Below, piece by piece: positions 1 through 8,404 of a DNA stretch of 64,000 nt. A model generated the notes under the pieces. It saw nothing but the letters and a program-made list of their open reading frames with translations, was not told the origin of the DNA and did no database searches. Source of the DNA: Thermoguttaceae bacterium (GTDB lineage: Bacteria > Planctomycetota > Planctomycetia > Pirellulales > Thermoguttaceae). The DNA lies in NCBI GenBank assembly GCA_017441605.1, contig JAFRXD010000015.1:1-64000 (forward strand), in the 5' to 3' direction. Position numbers and translations under genes: made by a program. The first letter of the stretch is position 1. Each line of letters starts with the position of its first letter.

Positions 1-145
1 GAGCGGGCGCGGGCTCGGCGGGCTGTTCGGGAGCCGGAGCGGGCGCGGGTTCGGCGGGTTTCTCGGGAGCGGGGGCGGGCGCGGGTTCGGCGGGCTGTTC
101 GGGAGCCGGGGCGGGGGCGGGCTCGGCGGGTTTCTCGGGTTCTTG
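1..145. repeat. 36-bp tandem repeat encoding Pro-Ala-Glu linker
   Basis: About four copies of a 36-bp unit lie in frame with the minus-strand gene. Each encodes 12 residues, alternating EKPAEPAPAPAP and EQPAEPAPAPAP. This is a flexible, extended linker such as those that span the periplasm or peptidoglycan. It may continue beyond the left edge. Recent expansion is suggested by the near-identity of alternate units. Confidence 0.85.
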
Positions 146-2293
146 CGGTTCCGGAAGTCCCTTCGGTTCGACGTCCGCCTCGACGTACGCCTCGGCGTTG
201 ACCACTTGGTCGATTAATTTCGCGATTTGCGCCTGTTGACTGGGCTTCGCCCAAACGGCGAATCGCGTGGGAATGTACCAGTCGGGCAAGATAACGCAGC
301 CGTCCATATCTGGGGTAGAGGCGATTTGGTCGTAGATCTGCATAAATCGCTCGACTTGGCGCGCGGTCATCGCGTAGACTTTGAGCGCGTTTTGTTGATC
401 CGGCGCGTCGACCGAAGCCTCGAACTCCTTCATAATCGCGGCGATCGCTTCTTGTTCCTTAGCGGTCGCGATGACCATAAGCCCGCCGTCGGAGGTCGGG
501 ATCGTTTGCGCCAAGGGCGCGGTCGTTCTCATGGCGATAAAGAGGGTGTTGTCGAATCCTCCGAAGTATCCGGAGGAAGAGGCGGACGTTTTCTTAACGC
601 GATAGATCTTAATGACCGGTTCTTCTTCGGGGTCGATCTTGACGGCGAGCGATTCGAGCGTCGCCGCAATTTTCGCGTGGTCCGCCTCGTTCGCGACCAC
701 GAACAATTTCCGCGTCTCGCCGCTGAGTTCAATTCGCGCGTCGGGCGCGATTTGGGACAGTGAATCAATGACGTAATTGTACAGTTCCTCTCTCGCGTCG
801 GAGGAGAACTGCATCGGAAAGCCTCCGCCAAATCTGCCGCCGCCTCCGCCTTGTTGTCCGCCCAAACGTCGGGCGACGGCCCAGATTTCGGGACCGGTCG
901 TCGGGGTGACGGGATCGAGCGAATAGGTCTTGACGATCGCGTTTTTCGCGGGATCGGCGCCTTCCTTCAATTTTTCGACGAGTCCGTCGATGACGTTGAG
1001 GACGCTCGGAACGGCGAGATAGTGCAGCGTGTCGGATTGCGGATTATAGAGGGGCTTGGCGCTCGGGGCGAAAACCTCGATTTGCTCCTGAAGCGACTGA
1101 TACGAAATCCCCTCGAGCTCGTAGGCGCGCCAAGTGGGCGTCTCCGGCGGAGTCGGGGGATTGTTTTGGCCGGGACCTCGGCGGATTCGCTCGCGCTCTT
1201 CGGGGGTTGGATCGGGATTGTGCACGGACATCGCGGCGGCGTAGATTTCGCGCAGCGCGTTGACCGTGTCGACGACCATTAGGGAATTTCCGCCTTGGGA
1301 GCGAAGGGTGCAGTAGGGTCCCATAAAGGGCGCGATCGTGGTTCGCACCGCCGCCATATTTCGGCGCTCGAGCGGAATCGTTAGCGCGACGTAGTCGAAT
1401 TTATTCTGGTTCGGAAGGTCCTCGGGCGTGATTTTCGGAAGGTATTGGAGCGGAAGCGACCCCGTGTGGAAGTCGTGCAAAATGAGCATGTCGTTGTATC
1501 GGAACAACGTGTAGCCTTTGAACGTCAACGAGCTATTGAGGACGTCGAGAGCGTCCTTCGGGGCGTAGGGGGTTTTATCGGAATACGTGAAGGTTCCTTG
1601 CGGCGGCGCGTTCATAACCAACTGAAGACCGCACTCCCCCGCGATCCAGTTCAAGACGTCCACCCAGCGCTCTTTGCTGAAGTGGAAAACGATCGTCTTT
1701 TCGGTGGTGCCTCGCTTGAAGCGGTCGTTCTGCTCTGGGGTCAGAACCGCTTCCAGGGCTTTTTCCGATTCGAGAGTAATGTTGTTCCACTCTTCTTTGG
1801 TCGCTTTCCCCAATTTCTGCGCGCGCTCCGACATCAATTCGTTGATGCGGCGCTTCTGTTCTTCCGAAAGCCCGACTCTCGTCGCGACCGCCGGATAAAG
1901 CAACCGAGAATAGCTCTTCTTGGGGTCGAAACTGGGAGCGAGCTCGACCGCGACCGAAGGTTCGGGAGCCGGGGGAGTCGGATTCGCGAGCGCGGCGTCC
2001 ATTTTGGCGCTGAACGCGGCGGCGGCCGCGGGATCGTCGACGGGATTCGGAATCTCGGACGCGTTTTCTACGCCGATCCGCTCTAGAGCCGCTTGACGTT
2101 GCTCGTCGGTGGGCGGCGCGGGGGGCTCGGCGGGGGTCTCCGCGGCGGGGGCGGCTTCGGATTCCTGAGGCGCGGCTTCGATGCGCGCTGGGGCGATTCC
2201 CGCGCTCAACGCGAAGGCTAGCGCGAAAGTCGCGAAGACGCCGCGACGGCTCGAGTATCCTCTCTTGTTCCAATAATTCTCGGCAATGGTCAT
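1..2293 (-). CDS. Secretin N-domain-like exported protein, C-terminus beyond window
   Basis: An uninterrupted minus-strand frame runs from ATG at 2293 (upstream GGGAG as possible ribosome site) to the window edge, 764 codons without a stop. The N-terminus is basic, then hydrophobic (TFALAFALSAGIAPA), as in a signal peptide. Next comes a Pro/Ala/Glu linker and a helical stretch with a pattern like LMSERAQKLG. After that come repeated alpha/beta units resembling secretin N0/N1 domains, for example FSKERWVDVLNWIAGECGL and VKTYSLDPVTP. Planctomycetes carry many such secretin-N proteins without a pore domain. No secretin pore domain is seen before the end. The last visible part is a 12-residue Pro/Ala repeat. 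A role in the periplasm or in outer-membrane transport assemblies is inferred, not shown. Confidence 0.8.
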   Translation of the reverse strand, partial: MTIAENYWNKRGYSSRRGVFATFALAFALSAGIAPARIEAAPQESEAAPAAETPAEPPAPPTDEQRQAALERIGVENASEIPNPVDDPAAAAAFSAKMDAALANPTPPAPEPSVAVELAPSFDPKKSYSRLLYPAVATRVGLSEEQKRRINELMSERAQKLGKATKEEWNNITLESEKALEAVLTPEQNDRFKRGTTEKTIVFHFSKERWVDVLNWIAGECGLQLVMNAPPQGTFTYSDKTPYAPKDALDVLNSSLTFKGYTLFRYNDMLILHDFHTGSLPLQYLPKITPEDLPNQNKFDYVALTIPLERRNMAAVRTTIAPFMGPYCTLRSQGGNSLMVVDTVNALREIYAAAMSVHNPDPTPEERERIRRGPGQNNPPTPPETPTWRAYELEGISYQSLQEQIEVFAPSAKPLYNPQSDTLHYLAVPSVLNVIDGLVEKLKEGADPAKNAIVKTYSLDPVTPTTGPEIWAVARRLGGQQGGGGGRFGGGFPMQFSSDAREELYNYVIDSLSQIAPDARIELSGETRKLFVVANEADHAKIAATLESLAVKIDPEEEPVIKIYRVKKTSASSSGYFGGFDNTLFIAMRTTAPLAQTIPTSDGGLMVIATAKEQEAIAAIMKEFEASVDAPDQQNALKVYAMTARQVERFMQIYDQIASTPDMDGCVILPDWYIPTRFAVWAKPSQQAQIAKLIDQVVNAEAYVEADVEPKGLPEPQEPEKPAEPAPAPAPEQPAEPAPAPAPEKPAEPAPAPAPEQPAEPAPA

Positions 2294-2656
2294 AACGAAC
2301 GCTCCCGGCGCCGCGAGCTCGATCTTCTTGGGGAGAGAAGAATCGCGCGACGTTTGTGTAAGGCGTTTTATGCAAGTTCGCTCGACGCGCGGTCGAACGA
2401 AGCGGTTCCTTTAACGGCGCGTAACCGTTAAAATCGGACTCTGCGAAAACGATTTTGTCGTCTCGCTATTTTGACGCAATCAGTTAATTGTATCGTACAA
2501 TTTAGCCTGTCGGTCGTCGGTAGTAAAGGAATTTTTTATCAAATCAATTCCATTTTATGTATTTTAACAAAGATTATAGCGAAACGGTCGGTTTTGTCAA
2601 TTAAAAGAATTTTTATCGCGATTCAAGAGAGTCGCGGTTTAAGGGACGAAGGCGGG
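2294..2656. other. Gene-free AT-rich leader region
   Basis: There is no coding frame of credible composition here. The interval is clearly more AT-rich than its flanks. It holds a good minus-strand promoter at 2573-2600 and a roughly 270-base leader for the secretin-like gene that starts at 2293. Confidence 0.6.
2573..2600 (-). promoter_or_regulatory. Sigma-70-type promoter of the secretin-like gene
   Basis: On the minus strand, TTGACA (2600-2595) and TATAAT (2578-2573) match both consensus boxes perfectly, with a 16-base spacer. Transcription would start near 2566, leaving a leader of about 270 bases before ATG 2293. Confidence 0.8.
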
Positions 2657-3202
2657 CTATTCAAAATCTCTTCGGGATCGTTCTTTTTTCTTGTTGGAGA
2701 GTCTTTTTTTCGCGTCCAATCGACGAAGAATCGAGCCTCTCGTCGGTTTGGTCGGGATTCTTTTCTTGGGTTTGAAGGCGGCTTTAATTAAGGCGAGTCG
2801 AAGTTTCTCAAGGCAAGCGGCGCGATTCTTTGGGGCGTCGCGAGAGATTTGGCTCGCGATCACCACGTCTCCCGATTCCGCGACCCAAGAGGGGAAGAGG
2901 GTCTTGAAGCGCTCGATCGTCTCCTCGGGAAGCCCGCTTTCGACCAAGTTCCATCGAAGGCGGGCCTTACTCGAGACCTTATTGACGTTTTGCCCGCCCG
3001 GCCCGGAACTCCGCGCGTAGGAGATCTCGATCGCCTCCATGGGGATCGCGATCACGCCCGGGACGACGAGCGAGGTCGCCGACTTCGGGGTAGAAGGGGC
3101 GTTTTCCTTTTGGGAAGACGGGTCGTTGGCGGGATTCGAGAGCATAAGGCAATCCGAGGTCGTTTCTCCGAGGAACCGCGAAAGGGGGTTTTTGAAAATC
3201 AT
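2657..3202 (-). CDS. arfB: ArfB-type peptidyl-tRNA hydrolase (ribosome rescue)
   Basis: The 181-residue product has the class I release-factor GGQ loop in the context SYARSSGPGGQNVNKV (about residues 60-76). It is followed by the KARLRWNL strand and a Lys/Arg-rich tail (KKRLSNKKKERSRR). This is the layout of ArfB/YaeJ, which enters ribosomes stalled without a stop codon, places the basic tail in the empty mRNA channel and hydrolyses peptidyl-tRNA. The family is about 140 residues. The extra 45 at the N-terminus are Ser/Pro-rich, so translation could start later, but the next in-frame Met (residue 19) has no better ribosome site. It stands alone on the minus strand, divergent from the DUF3467 gene. 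Confidence 0.9.
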   Translation of the reverse strand: MIFKNPLSRFLGETTSDCLMLSNPANDPSSQKENAPSTPKSATSLVVPGVIAIPMEAIEISYARSSGPGGQNVNKVSSKARLRWNLVESGLPEETIERFKTLFPSWVAESGDVVIASQISRDAPKNRAACLEKLRLALIKAAFKPKKRIPTKPTRGSILRRLDAKKRLSNKKKERSRRDFE

Positions 3203-3369
3203 CTCTTGCGCGAAACCGCGCGAATCGTCATACTTCGTTAGACGTTTTTCGTCGCCGGTTCTTCGAACGATTCTACCGATTTTTTTTCAAAAGGCAAGCG
3301 TTTCGAAGAACGACGCGCTCCTCGGCGAGAAGCCGAGCGCATTATTAGTTACGAGAAAGGAGCATTCGC

Positions 3370-3687
3370 GTGCCGGAAGAACAACAAGTTCGTCGCCAAA
3401 GTCAATTTCAACTCGACGATACCCACACCGTCGCCACCTACGCCAATTTGTGCCGCGTAACGGGCACCCCCGAGGAGGTTTTTCTCGATTTTGGGATTAA
3501 CTCTCAGCCGGCGGGAGCGCCGACGGGCCTAATTCCGATGGGGCAGCGGATCGTTCTGAATTTCTATACCGCCAAGCGCCTCTACCACGCGTTGGGAATG
3601 ACGATTCAGCGCCACGAAAAAGCGTTTGGAATCTTGGAGATCGACGTCAATAAACGCATTGTCCAACAAGAAAGCCAAGGCAACTGA
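3370..3687 (+). CDS. DUF3467 family protein, 105 aa
   Basis: A small cytoplasmic protein starting at GTG 3370, 7 bases after GAAAGGAG (3355-3362), a strong ribosome site. The core YANLCRVTGTPEEVFLDFG followed by a short strand (GQRIVLNFYTAKRLYHAL) is the pattern of DUF3467, a small alpha/beta family of unknown function found in bacteria and archaea. The product is full length for the family. The next gene follows at 83 bases and may be co-transcribed. Function is not known. Confidence 0.85.
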   Translation: MPEEQQVRRQSQFQLDDTHTVATYANLCRVTGTPEEVFLDFGINSQPAGAPTGLIPMGQRIVLNFYTAKRLYHALGMTIQRHEKAFGILEIDVNKRIVQQESQGN

Positions 3688-3770
3688 GCCAAAGGCGTCG
3701 GAACGCGGCGAATCTTCCGCGAATCGCCGCGTCTCCGCGGATCTCGTCTCTAATCCACCGTCTTATTCTT

Positions 3771-4571
3771 ATGATCGTCTGTCCATTGCTCAGCGGTAGT
3801 TCCGGCAACGCGACCTATGTGGAGAGCGGGTCGAGTCGGGTCCTGATCGACGCGGGGGCTTCCGGCGCCGCATTGGAGAAGAATCTGCGGAAAATAGGGG
3901 TCGATCCCGTCTCGCTGACGCACATTCTCGTAACGCACGCGCACGACGATCATATTCGCGGGGTCGGGGTCGCGTCGCGCCGCTACGACTTGCCGGTTTA
4001 CGCCAGCGAAGGGGTGTGGAACGAGTTCGCGAATCGCTCTTGCGTCGGGCGCATAATGACGCGAAATATGAAAGTCTTTCACAGCTCCGGCTCCGGAGCG
4101 CTTCAGCTGGGGGATTTGACGGCGTCCTACTTTTCCACGCCTCACGACGCGTACGACTCCGTCGGATACGTTTTGTCCGACGGCGCGGTCAAATTTGGCT
4201 TGGCGACCGATTTTGGACGAGTAACGCCCTCGATACGCCAGCATTTGCTGGGCTGCGACGTCGTTCTCTTGGAATCGAATTACGATTACGATATGCTGAT
4301 GAACGGTCCGTATCCCTACGACCTGAAGAGACGCATTAGGGGTCCCGAGGGGCATCTTTCCAACGAGGAGGCGGGCTCGTTCGCGGTCGAATTGGCGCGC
4401 GCGGGGGCCAAGCACATCTATCTCGGACATCTCAGCGAAAACAATAACAATCCCCGACTCGCCCATAAAGTCGTCAAGACGATTCTCGAAGACGCCGGAG
4501 TCGATCTGACCAGAGATTGCGCGCTCCATATGACGAAGCGATACGAGCCGAGTCTCAAATTGATTCTGTGA
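3771..4571 (+). CDS. MBL-fold metallohydrolase, WalJ/YycJ-like
   Basis: The 266-residue protein begins with CPLLSGSSGNATYVESG, the SGSSGN start typical of WalJ/YycJ-type beta-lactamase-fold enzymes. It then has the metal-binding motif THAHDDHI (HxHxDH, about residues 48-55), a later Asp in GLATDFG and the late His in IYLGHLSENNN. YycJ homologues act as 5'-3' exonucleases or in cell-wall-linked signalling. No walR/walK genes are here, so the substrate is left open. The stop is 6 bases before waaA, suggesting one transcript. Confidence 0.85.
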   Translation: MIVCPLLSGSSGNATYVESGSSRVLIDAGASGAALEKNLRKIGVDPVSLTHILVTHAHDDHIRGVGVASRRYDLPVYASEGVWNEFANRSCVGRIMTRNMKVFHSSGSGALQLGDLTASYFSTPHDAYDSVGYVLSDGAVKFGLATDFGRVTPSIRQHLLGCDVVLLESNYDYDMLMNGPYPYDLKRRIRGPEGHLSNEEAGSFAVELARAGAKHIYLGHLSENNNNPRLAHKVVKTILEDAGVDLTRDCALHMTKRYEPSLKLIL

Positions 4572-4577
4572 ACGCCG

Positions 4578-5867
4578 ATGCTCGATCTAGTCTATCTATT
4601 GACGCTTCTCGTCGCTCTTCCATTTCTTTTGTGGCGCTCGATACGGACGGGAAAATATCGCGACGGTTGGGGGCAAAAATTGTTCGGGGCCGTTCCCAAA
4701 CTGCCTCCGGTTTCCGCGGGAAAAAAACGACTCTGGTTTCACGCGGTGAGCGTCGGGGAGGTCAATCTGCTCAATCCGATCGTCTCGAAAATCGAGCGCG
4801 ATTATCCCGATTGGGAATTCGTCGTTTCCTCGACGTCCAAGACGGGTTTGGAACTGGCGCGCAAGCTATTCTCCGAAAAGACGCTCGTTTTCTATTGCCC
4901 CCTCGATTTCTCCTGGGCGACCCGTCGCGCGATCCGAAGAATCGGGCCGAGCGCGCTCGTTCTCGTCGAACTTGAGCTCTGGCCGAATCTGATTCGCGCC
5001 GCGAAAAAGTCGGGGGCCAAAGTCGTTATTATTAACGGGAGAATCGGAGACGGCTCTTTTCGCCCGTATCGCCGAATTCGAAAAGCGCTCGCGCCGACGT
5101 TTCGTCGAATCGATCGGATCGTCGCGCAGGACGAGGTCGCCGCGAATTATTTTCGGGAGCTGACGCCGAATCCGGAGCGGGTCGTCGCGACGGGATCGAT
5201 CAAATTCGACGGGGCGAAAACGGATCGGGACGCGCCCGAGATCCGCGCGCTGGCGGAACTCGCGGGAATTCGCGCGACGGACGCGCTCTATTTGTGCGGC
5301 AGTACCCAATCCCCGGAGGAATCCGGAGCGATCGAGACGTATCGCCGACTTTATCGCGAATTTCCCGAGTTAAAGCTAATGATAGTTCCTCGCCACAAGG
5401 AGCGCTTCGAGGAAGTCGCCGCATTGCTCGACGCGTCGGAATTCCAATGGACGCGCCGCTCGACGCTCGTCGAACCGGTCGACCCGAGCGCGGAAGCCTC
5501 GAGAATTATACTCGTCGACGCGCTCGGGGAACTGGGCCGTTGGTGGGGAACCGCGAAAATCGCTTTCGTCGGGGGAAGTTGGGGAAATCGCGGCGGTCAA
5601 AATATGCTGGAGCCGGCGGGATACGGAGTCGCCGTCTCTTTTGGTCCGAACACGCGCAATTTCCGAACGATCGTGGAGACGTTGCTTCGGGCGGACGCGG
5701 CGAAAGTGGTCGCAAACGTCGACGAGGCGACGGAATTCGTTCGGACGTGTCTTCTCGATCCGGAATATCGTCGTCGTCTCGGCGACTCGGCGCGCGTTGT
5801 CGTCTCGCAAGGGGCGGGGGCGACGGATCGCGCTTTGACCGAGTTGGCGCGCGCCCTAGAAAACTAG
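4578..5867 (+). CDS. waaA: 3-deoxy-D-manno-octulosonic acid (Kdo) transferase
   Basis: The 429-residue GT30 glycosyltransferase transfers Kdo from CMP-Kdo to lipid A precursor at the inner membrane. A hydrophobic N-terminal helix (LVYLLTLLVALPFLLW) anchors it. Family signatures are WFHAVSVGEVN (the Glu of the SVGE motif is the likely base), LVLVELELWPNLI, CGSTQSPEE, and the C-terminal nucleotide-binding stretch FVGGSWGNRGGQNMLEPAGYG. Length is usual for the family. It implies an LPS-type outer membrane, consistent with planctomycetes. A small palindrome (CCTAGAAAACTAGG) overlaps the stop codon. Confidence 0.95.
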   Translation: MLDLVYLLTLLVALPFLLWRSIRTGKYRDGWGQKLFGAVPKLPPVSAGKKRLWFHAVSVGEVNLLNPIVSKIERDYPDWEFVVSSTSKTGLELARKLFSEKTLVFYCPLDFSWATRRAIRRIGPSALVLVELELWPNLIRAAKKSGAKVVIINGRIGDGSFRPYRRIRKALAPTFRRIDRIVAQDEVAANYFRELTPNPERVVATGSIKFDGAKTDRDAPEIRALAELAGIRATDALYLCGSTQSPEESGAIETYRRLYREFPELKLMIVPRHKERFEEVAALLDASEFQWTRRSTLVEPVDPSAEASRIILVDALGELGRWWGTAKIAFVGGSWGNRGGQNMLEPAGYGVAVSFGPNTRNFRTIVETLLRADAAKVVANVDEATEFVRTCLLDPEYRRRLGDSARVVVSQGAGATDRALTELARALEN

Positions 5868-5911
5868 GAATCATAAAAAAGTTAGTCGAACAAAAATTTT
5901 TTTGGGGATTA

Positions 5912-5940
5912 TTGAAAGAGAGGGAACCGGGGATTATAAT
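5912..5940 (+). promoter_or_regulatory. Promoter of the Nramp-like gene
   Basis: TTGAAA at 5912-5917 and TATAAT at 5935-5940, 17-base spacer, 75 bases before ATG 6015. It separates the transporter from the waaA unit. Confidence 0.75.
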
Positions 5941-6014
5941 AAACGAACGCCCTTTTTTAGACCGCCCCGCGCGCGTCGGAAAGAAACAATCGCGAATCTG
6001 GAAGAGGAAACGTT

Positions 6015-7658
6015 ATGTCGACGGAAATGAAAAAAGACGCCCCCTCGCAAACCGGCGCCGGACTGCCGATGAGCCCGAAGTGGGATCCCGAAAAGCTCGC
6101 CGCCGAGAAAGAGGAGCTTAGAGCCTTAGAATCGCTTCCGCTCGGCAAACGGTCGATCGGCTATATAAAGCGGACGGGACCGGGGCTTTTGCAAAGCGCG
6201 ATGACGCTCGGAGCGGGTAGCGCGACGGCGTCGGTCGTGGCGGGCGCTTCGTTCGGGTACAAGCTGCTTTGGGTTCAGCCTCTCGCGATGTTCTTCGGCG
6301 TGATGATGCTCGCGGCTCTCTCGAACGTCGTTCTCACGCGCGGGGAGCGCCCCTACAAATCTTTCGCCAAGCAAATTGGGCTTCCTCTCGTCTTTCTCTG
6401 GGCTCTTGGCACGATTCTCTCTTCGGTCATCTGGCACTTTCCCCAATACGCGCTGATCGCGGGAGCGGGGCGCGACTTAGTTACCGAATTTGGTCTCAAT
6501 TTGACGGTGCCGGAAGGGGGAGAAGTTCCCGGTTGGATTCAAGGTCTTTCCAACGCCCTTACGCCGTTGGGATTTAAAGTCAACACCTCGATCAACGCGC
6601 TCGGGTATCTCGTTAGTTTCGGGTTTGGCGCCTTCATTTTGGCGATGAACATTATCGTCGTCTTCAATTACGGAAAAGGGGCGAAAGGCGTTAAGATCTA
6701 CGAGCGATTCTTGAGACTTATGATCGCCTTGGTCATCGTTTTCTTCGCGATCGTTTGCGTTATGAACATTGGGCGAATTCAATGGCTCGAAGTTCTCAAG
6801 GGTTTGTGCGGGTACTACGGGTTCCCGAAAAACGCCGACGGAGTGGTCGAATCGAACACCATCATGCAGGTGTTGGGCATGCTCGGCGCGGCGGTCGGCA
6901 TCAATATGACGTTCCTATATCCCTATTCTCTCCTAGCCAAAGGCTGGGGCGAAGAGCATAAGAAGCTCGCGAAGTGGGATCTCGGAATGACGATGTTCCT
7001 TCCGTTCTCCATCGTCACTTCGCTCATCATCGTGGCGATGACGGTTACCGGCGTTTATACTGGAGCCGATTCGGTCAACACGACGATCACGCCCCTTGGC
7101 GCGGCCGCGGCGTTCCAAGGATTGCCCTACGGCAACGTCATTTTCTGTCTCGGTTTGATCGGAATGTGCGGGGGCGCGGTTTCCGTTCATATGGTCGCCT
7201 GCGGGTTTACGATGTGCGAAATGTTGGGACTCGATATGACGCAAAAGCGCTTTCGGCTTTTCGCGTTGACCCCGTGCATTGGGTTCTTGGGAGTCGTCAT
7301 TTCGTTGCCGATGTGGTTCCCGGTCGTGGCGTCCGCCGTTTGCTTCACGATGCTGCCGATCGCGTACGTCATCTTCCTCGCCTTGAACAATAAGCGCTCG
7401 TACATTGGCGACGCGGTCGGCAAGGGATGGAAGCGCGGCGTATTTAACGCGATTCTCGTCGCCGCTTTGGTTTTCGCTTGCATTGGTTCTTATAAGTCGT
7501 TGAAAACGAACGTTTGGGACAAACTGACCAAGAAACCCGCCGCGCCCGTTCCGGCGGCGACGGCGACTCCCGACGAAGCGGCGCTCGAATCCGAAGTTCC
7601 GCCCGTCGCTCCTTCCGACGACGCCGACGTTCCCGAAACCGCTCCGGACGCGAACTGA
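6015..7658 (+). CDS. Nramp-like multi-pass transporter
   Basis: The 547-residue membrane protein has about 11-12 hydrophobic segments, a 45-residue soluble N-terminus and an Ala/Pro/Glu-rich C-terminal tail. The first membrane segment reads GPGLLQSAMTLGAGSATA, then ASFGYKLLWVQPLAM, which resembles Nramp TM1-TM2. The Nramp metal-binding DPGN of TM1 is replaced by LGAGS, and the MPHN-like motif of TM6 by GINMT in a segment ending FLYPYSLLAKGWGEEH. Classical Mn/Fe transport is therefore doubtful. It could belong to a divergent Nramp branch with another substrate. Its own promoter lies at 5912-5940. The stop is 20 bases before the next start. Confidence 0.65.
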   Translation: MSTEMKKDAPSQTGAGLPMSPKWDPEKLAAEKEELRALESLPLGKRSIGYIKRTGPGLLQSAMTLGAGSATASVVAGASFGYKLLWVQPLAMFFGVMMLAALSNVVLTRGERPYKSFAKQIGLPLVFLWALGTILSSVIWHFPQYALIAGAGRDLVTEFGLNLTVPEGGEVPGWIQGLSNALTPLGFKVNTSINALGYLVSFGFGAFILAMNIIVVFNYGKGAKGVKIYERFLRLMIALVIVFFAIVCVMNIGRIQWLEVLKGLCGYYGFPKNADGVVESNTIMQVLGMLGAAVGINMTFLYPYSLLAKGWGEEHKKLAKWDLGMTMFLPFSIVTSLIIVAMTVTGVYTGADSVNTTITPLGAAAAFQGLPYGNVIFCLGLIGMCGGAVSVHMVACGFTMCEMLGLDMTQKRFRLFALTPCIGFLGVVISLPMWFPVVASAVCFTMLPIAYVIFLALNNKRSYIGDAVGKGWKRGVFNAILVAALVFACIGSYKSLKTNVWDKLTKKPAAPVPAATATPDEAALESEVPPVAPSDDADVPETAPDAN

Positions 7659-7678
7659 TTCGGGAGTTCCAAGGCCAT

Positions 7679-8359
7679 ATGACAGCGTTCTATTTCGTCG
7701 TCGCCACGTTTCCGATCGCGATTTACGCGCTCGCGCTCGCGCGATTGCGGGGTCGCTCTTCGCCGACCGCGGTGAGCGGGCGACGCGACTTTCTCGCCCT
7801 TTGCGCGGCGCTTTCCGGGGTATTTTTCATAGGCCCCGGCCAGCTTCTCGTTTCGTGGGGGGCGGCCGACATATACGGGGGCAAGGGGGCGTGGGGCCTT
7901 GCCGGCGCGCTTTGCGTTTTGGTCGCGACGTTGATCGCGCTGAACTTGCGATCGCGAATCGTCGTGTACAACGTTGGTCGAGAAGACTTGAAAAAGGTTC
8001 TGACGACGACGGCGGCGGGTCTCGACGACGAGGCGCGCTGGAGCGGAGCGTCGCTCAATTTGCCGGGTCTCGAGGCGCAGTTCTATCTCGAGTATTCGGG
8101 ATTTGGACGGGTGGCGACGATCGTCCGGATCGGTGACTCTAGTTCGACGACGGGTTGGAACCGATTCGCCAAAGCGTTTGTCGACGCGCTCAAGAACTCT
8201 CCCAAAGTCGCTTTAAGCAAAGCGGAGAAGGTCAAGGGCGGATTGGTCTGCGCGGGTTTCGCGCTGTTCGGTCTCGCGCTTCTCGCGGCCGACGCTTACT
8301 GTTTTTTGCGCCATCGCGAAGCCCTGCGCGAGGCGCTCGAGTTTTATATGTCCGTGTGA
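7679..8359 (+). CDS. Membrane protein of unknown function, 226 aa
   Basis: I chose ATG 7679, 20 bases after the transporter stop and preceded by GGGAG. An upstream extension would read through the transporter's tail in another frame. Two hydrophobic segments at the N-terminus (FYFVVATFPIAIYALALA and LCALSGVFFIGPGQLLVS region) and a third (GLAGALCVLVATLIALNL) precede a soluble domain with the repeated-strand pattern FYLEYSGFGRVATIV. A last membrane segment (LVCAGFALFGLALLAADAYCF) follows. I do not recognise the family. Position between the transporter and the PP2C gene suggests co-expression. Confidence 0.75.
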   Translation: MTAFYFVVATFPIAIYALALARLRGRSSPTAVSGRRDFLALCAALSGVFFIGPGQLLVSWGAADIYGGKGAWGLAGALCVLVATLIALNLRSRIVVYNVGREDLKKVLTTTAAGLDDEARWSGASLNLPGLEAQFYLEYSGFGRVATIVRIGDSSSTTGWNRFAKAFVDALKNSPKVALSKAEKVKGGLVCAGFALFGLALLAADAYCFLRHREALREALEFYMSV

Positions 8360-8404
8360 GTCGCGCTAGGTTGGCGCGACAATGGTTGCAAAGGTAATCG
8401 CAAG

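Noticed and set aside
1-145. Repeats at the left edge as a CRISPR array
   Set aside because: Units are contiguous without unique spacers, and encode a Pro/Ala linker in frame with the minus-strand gene.
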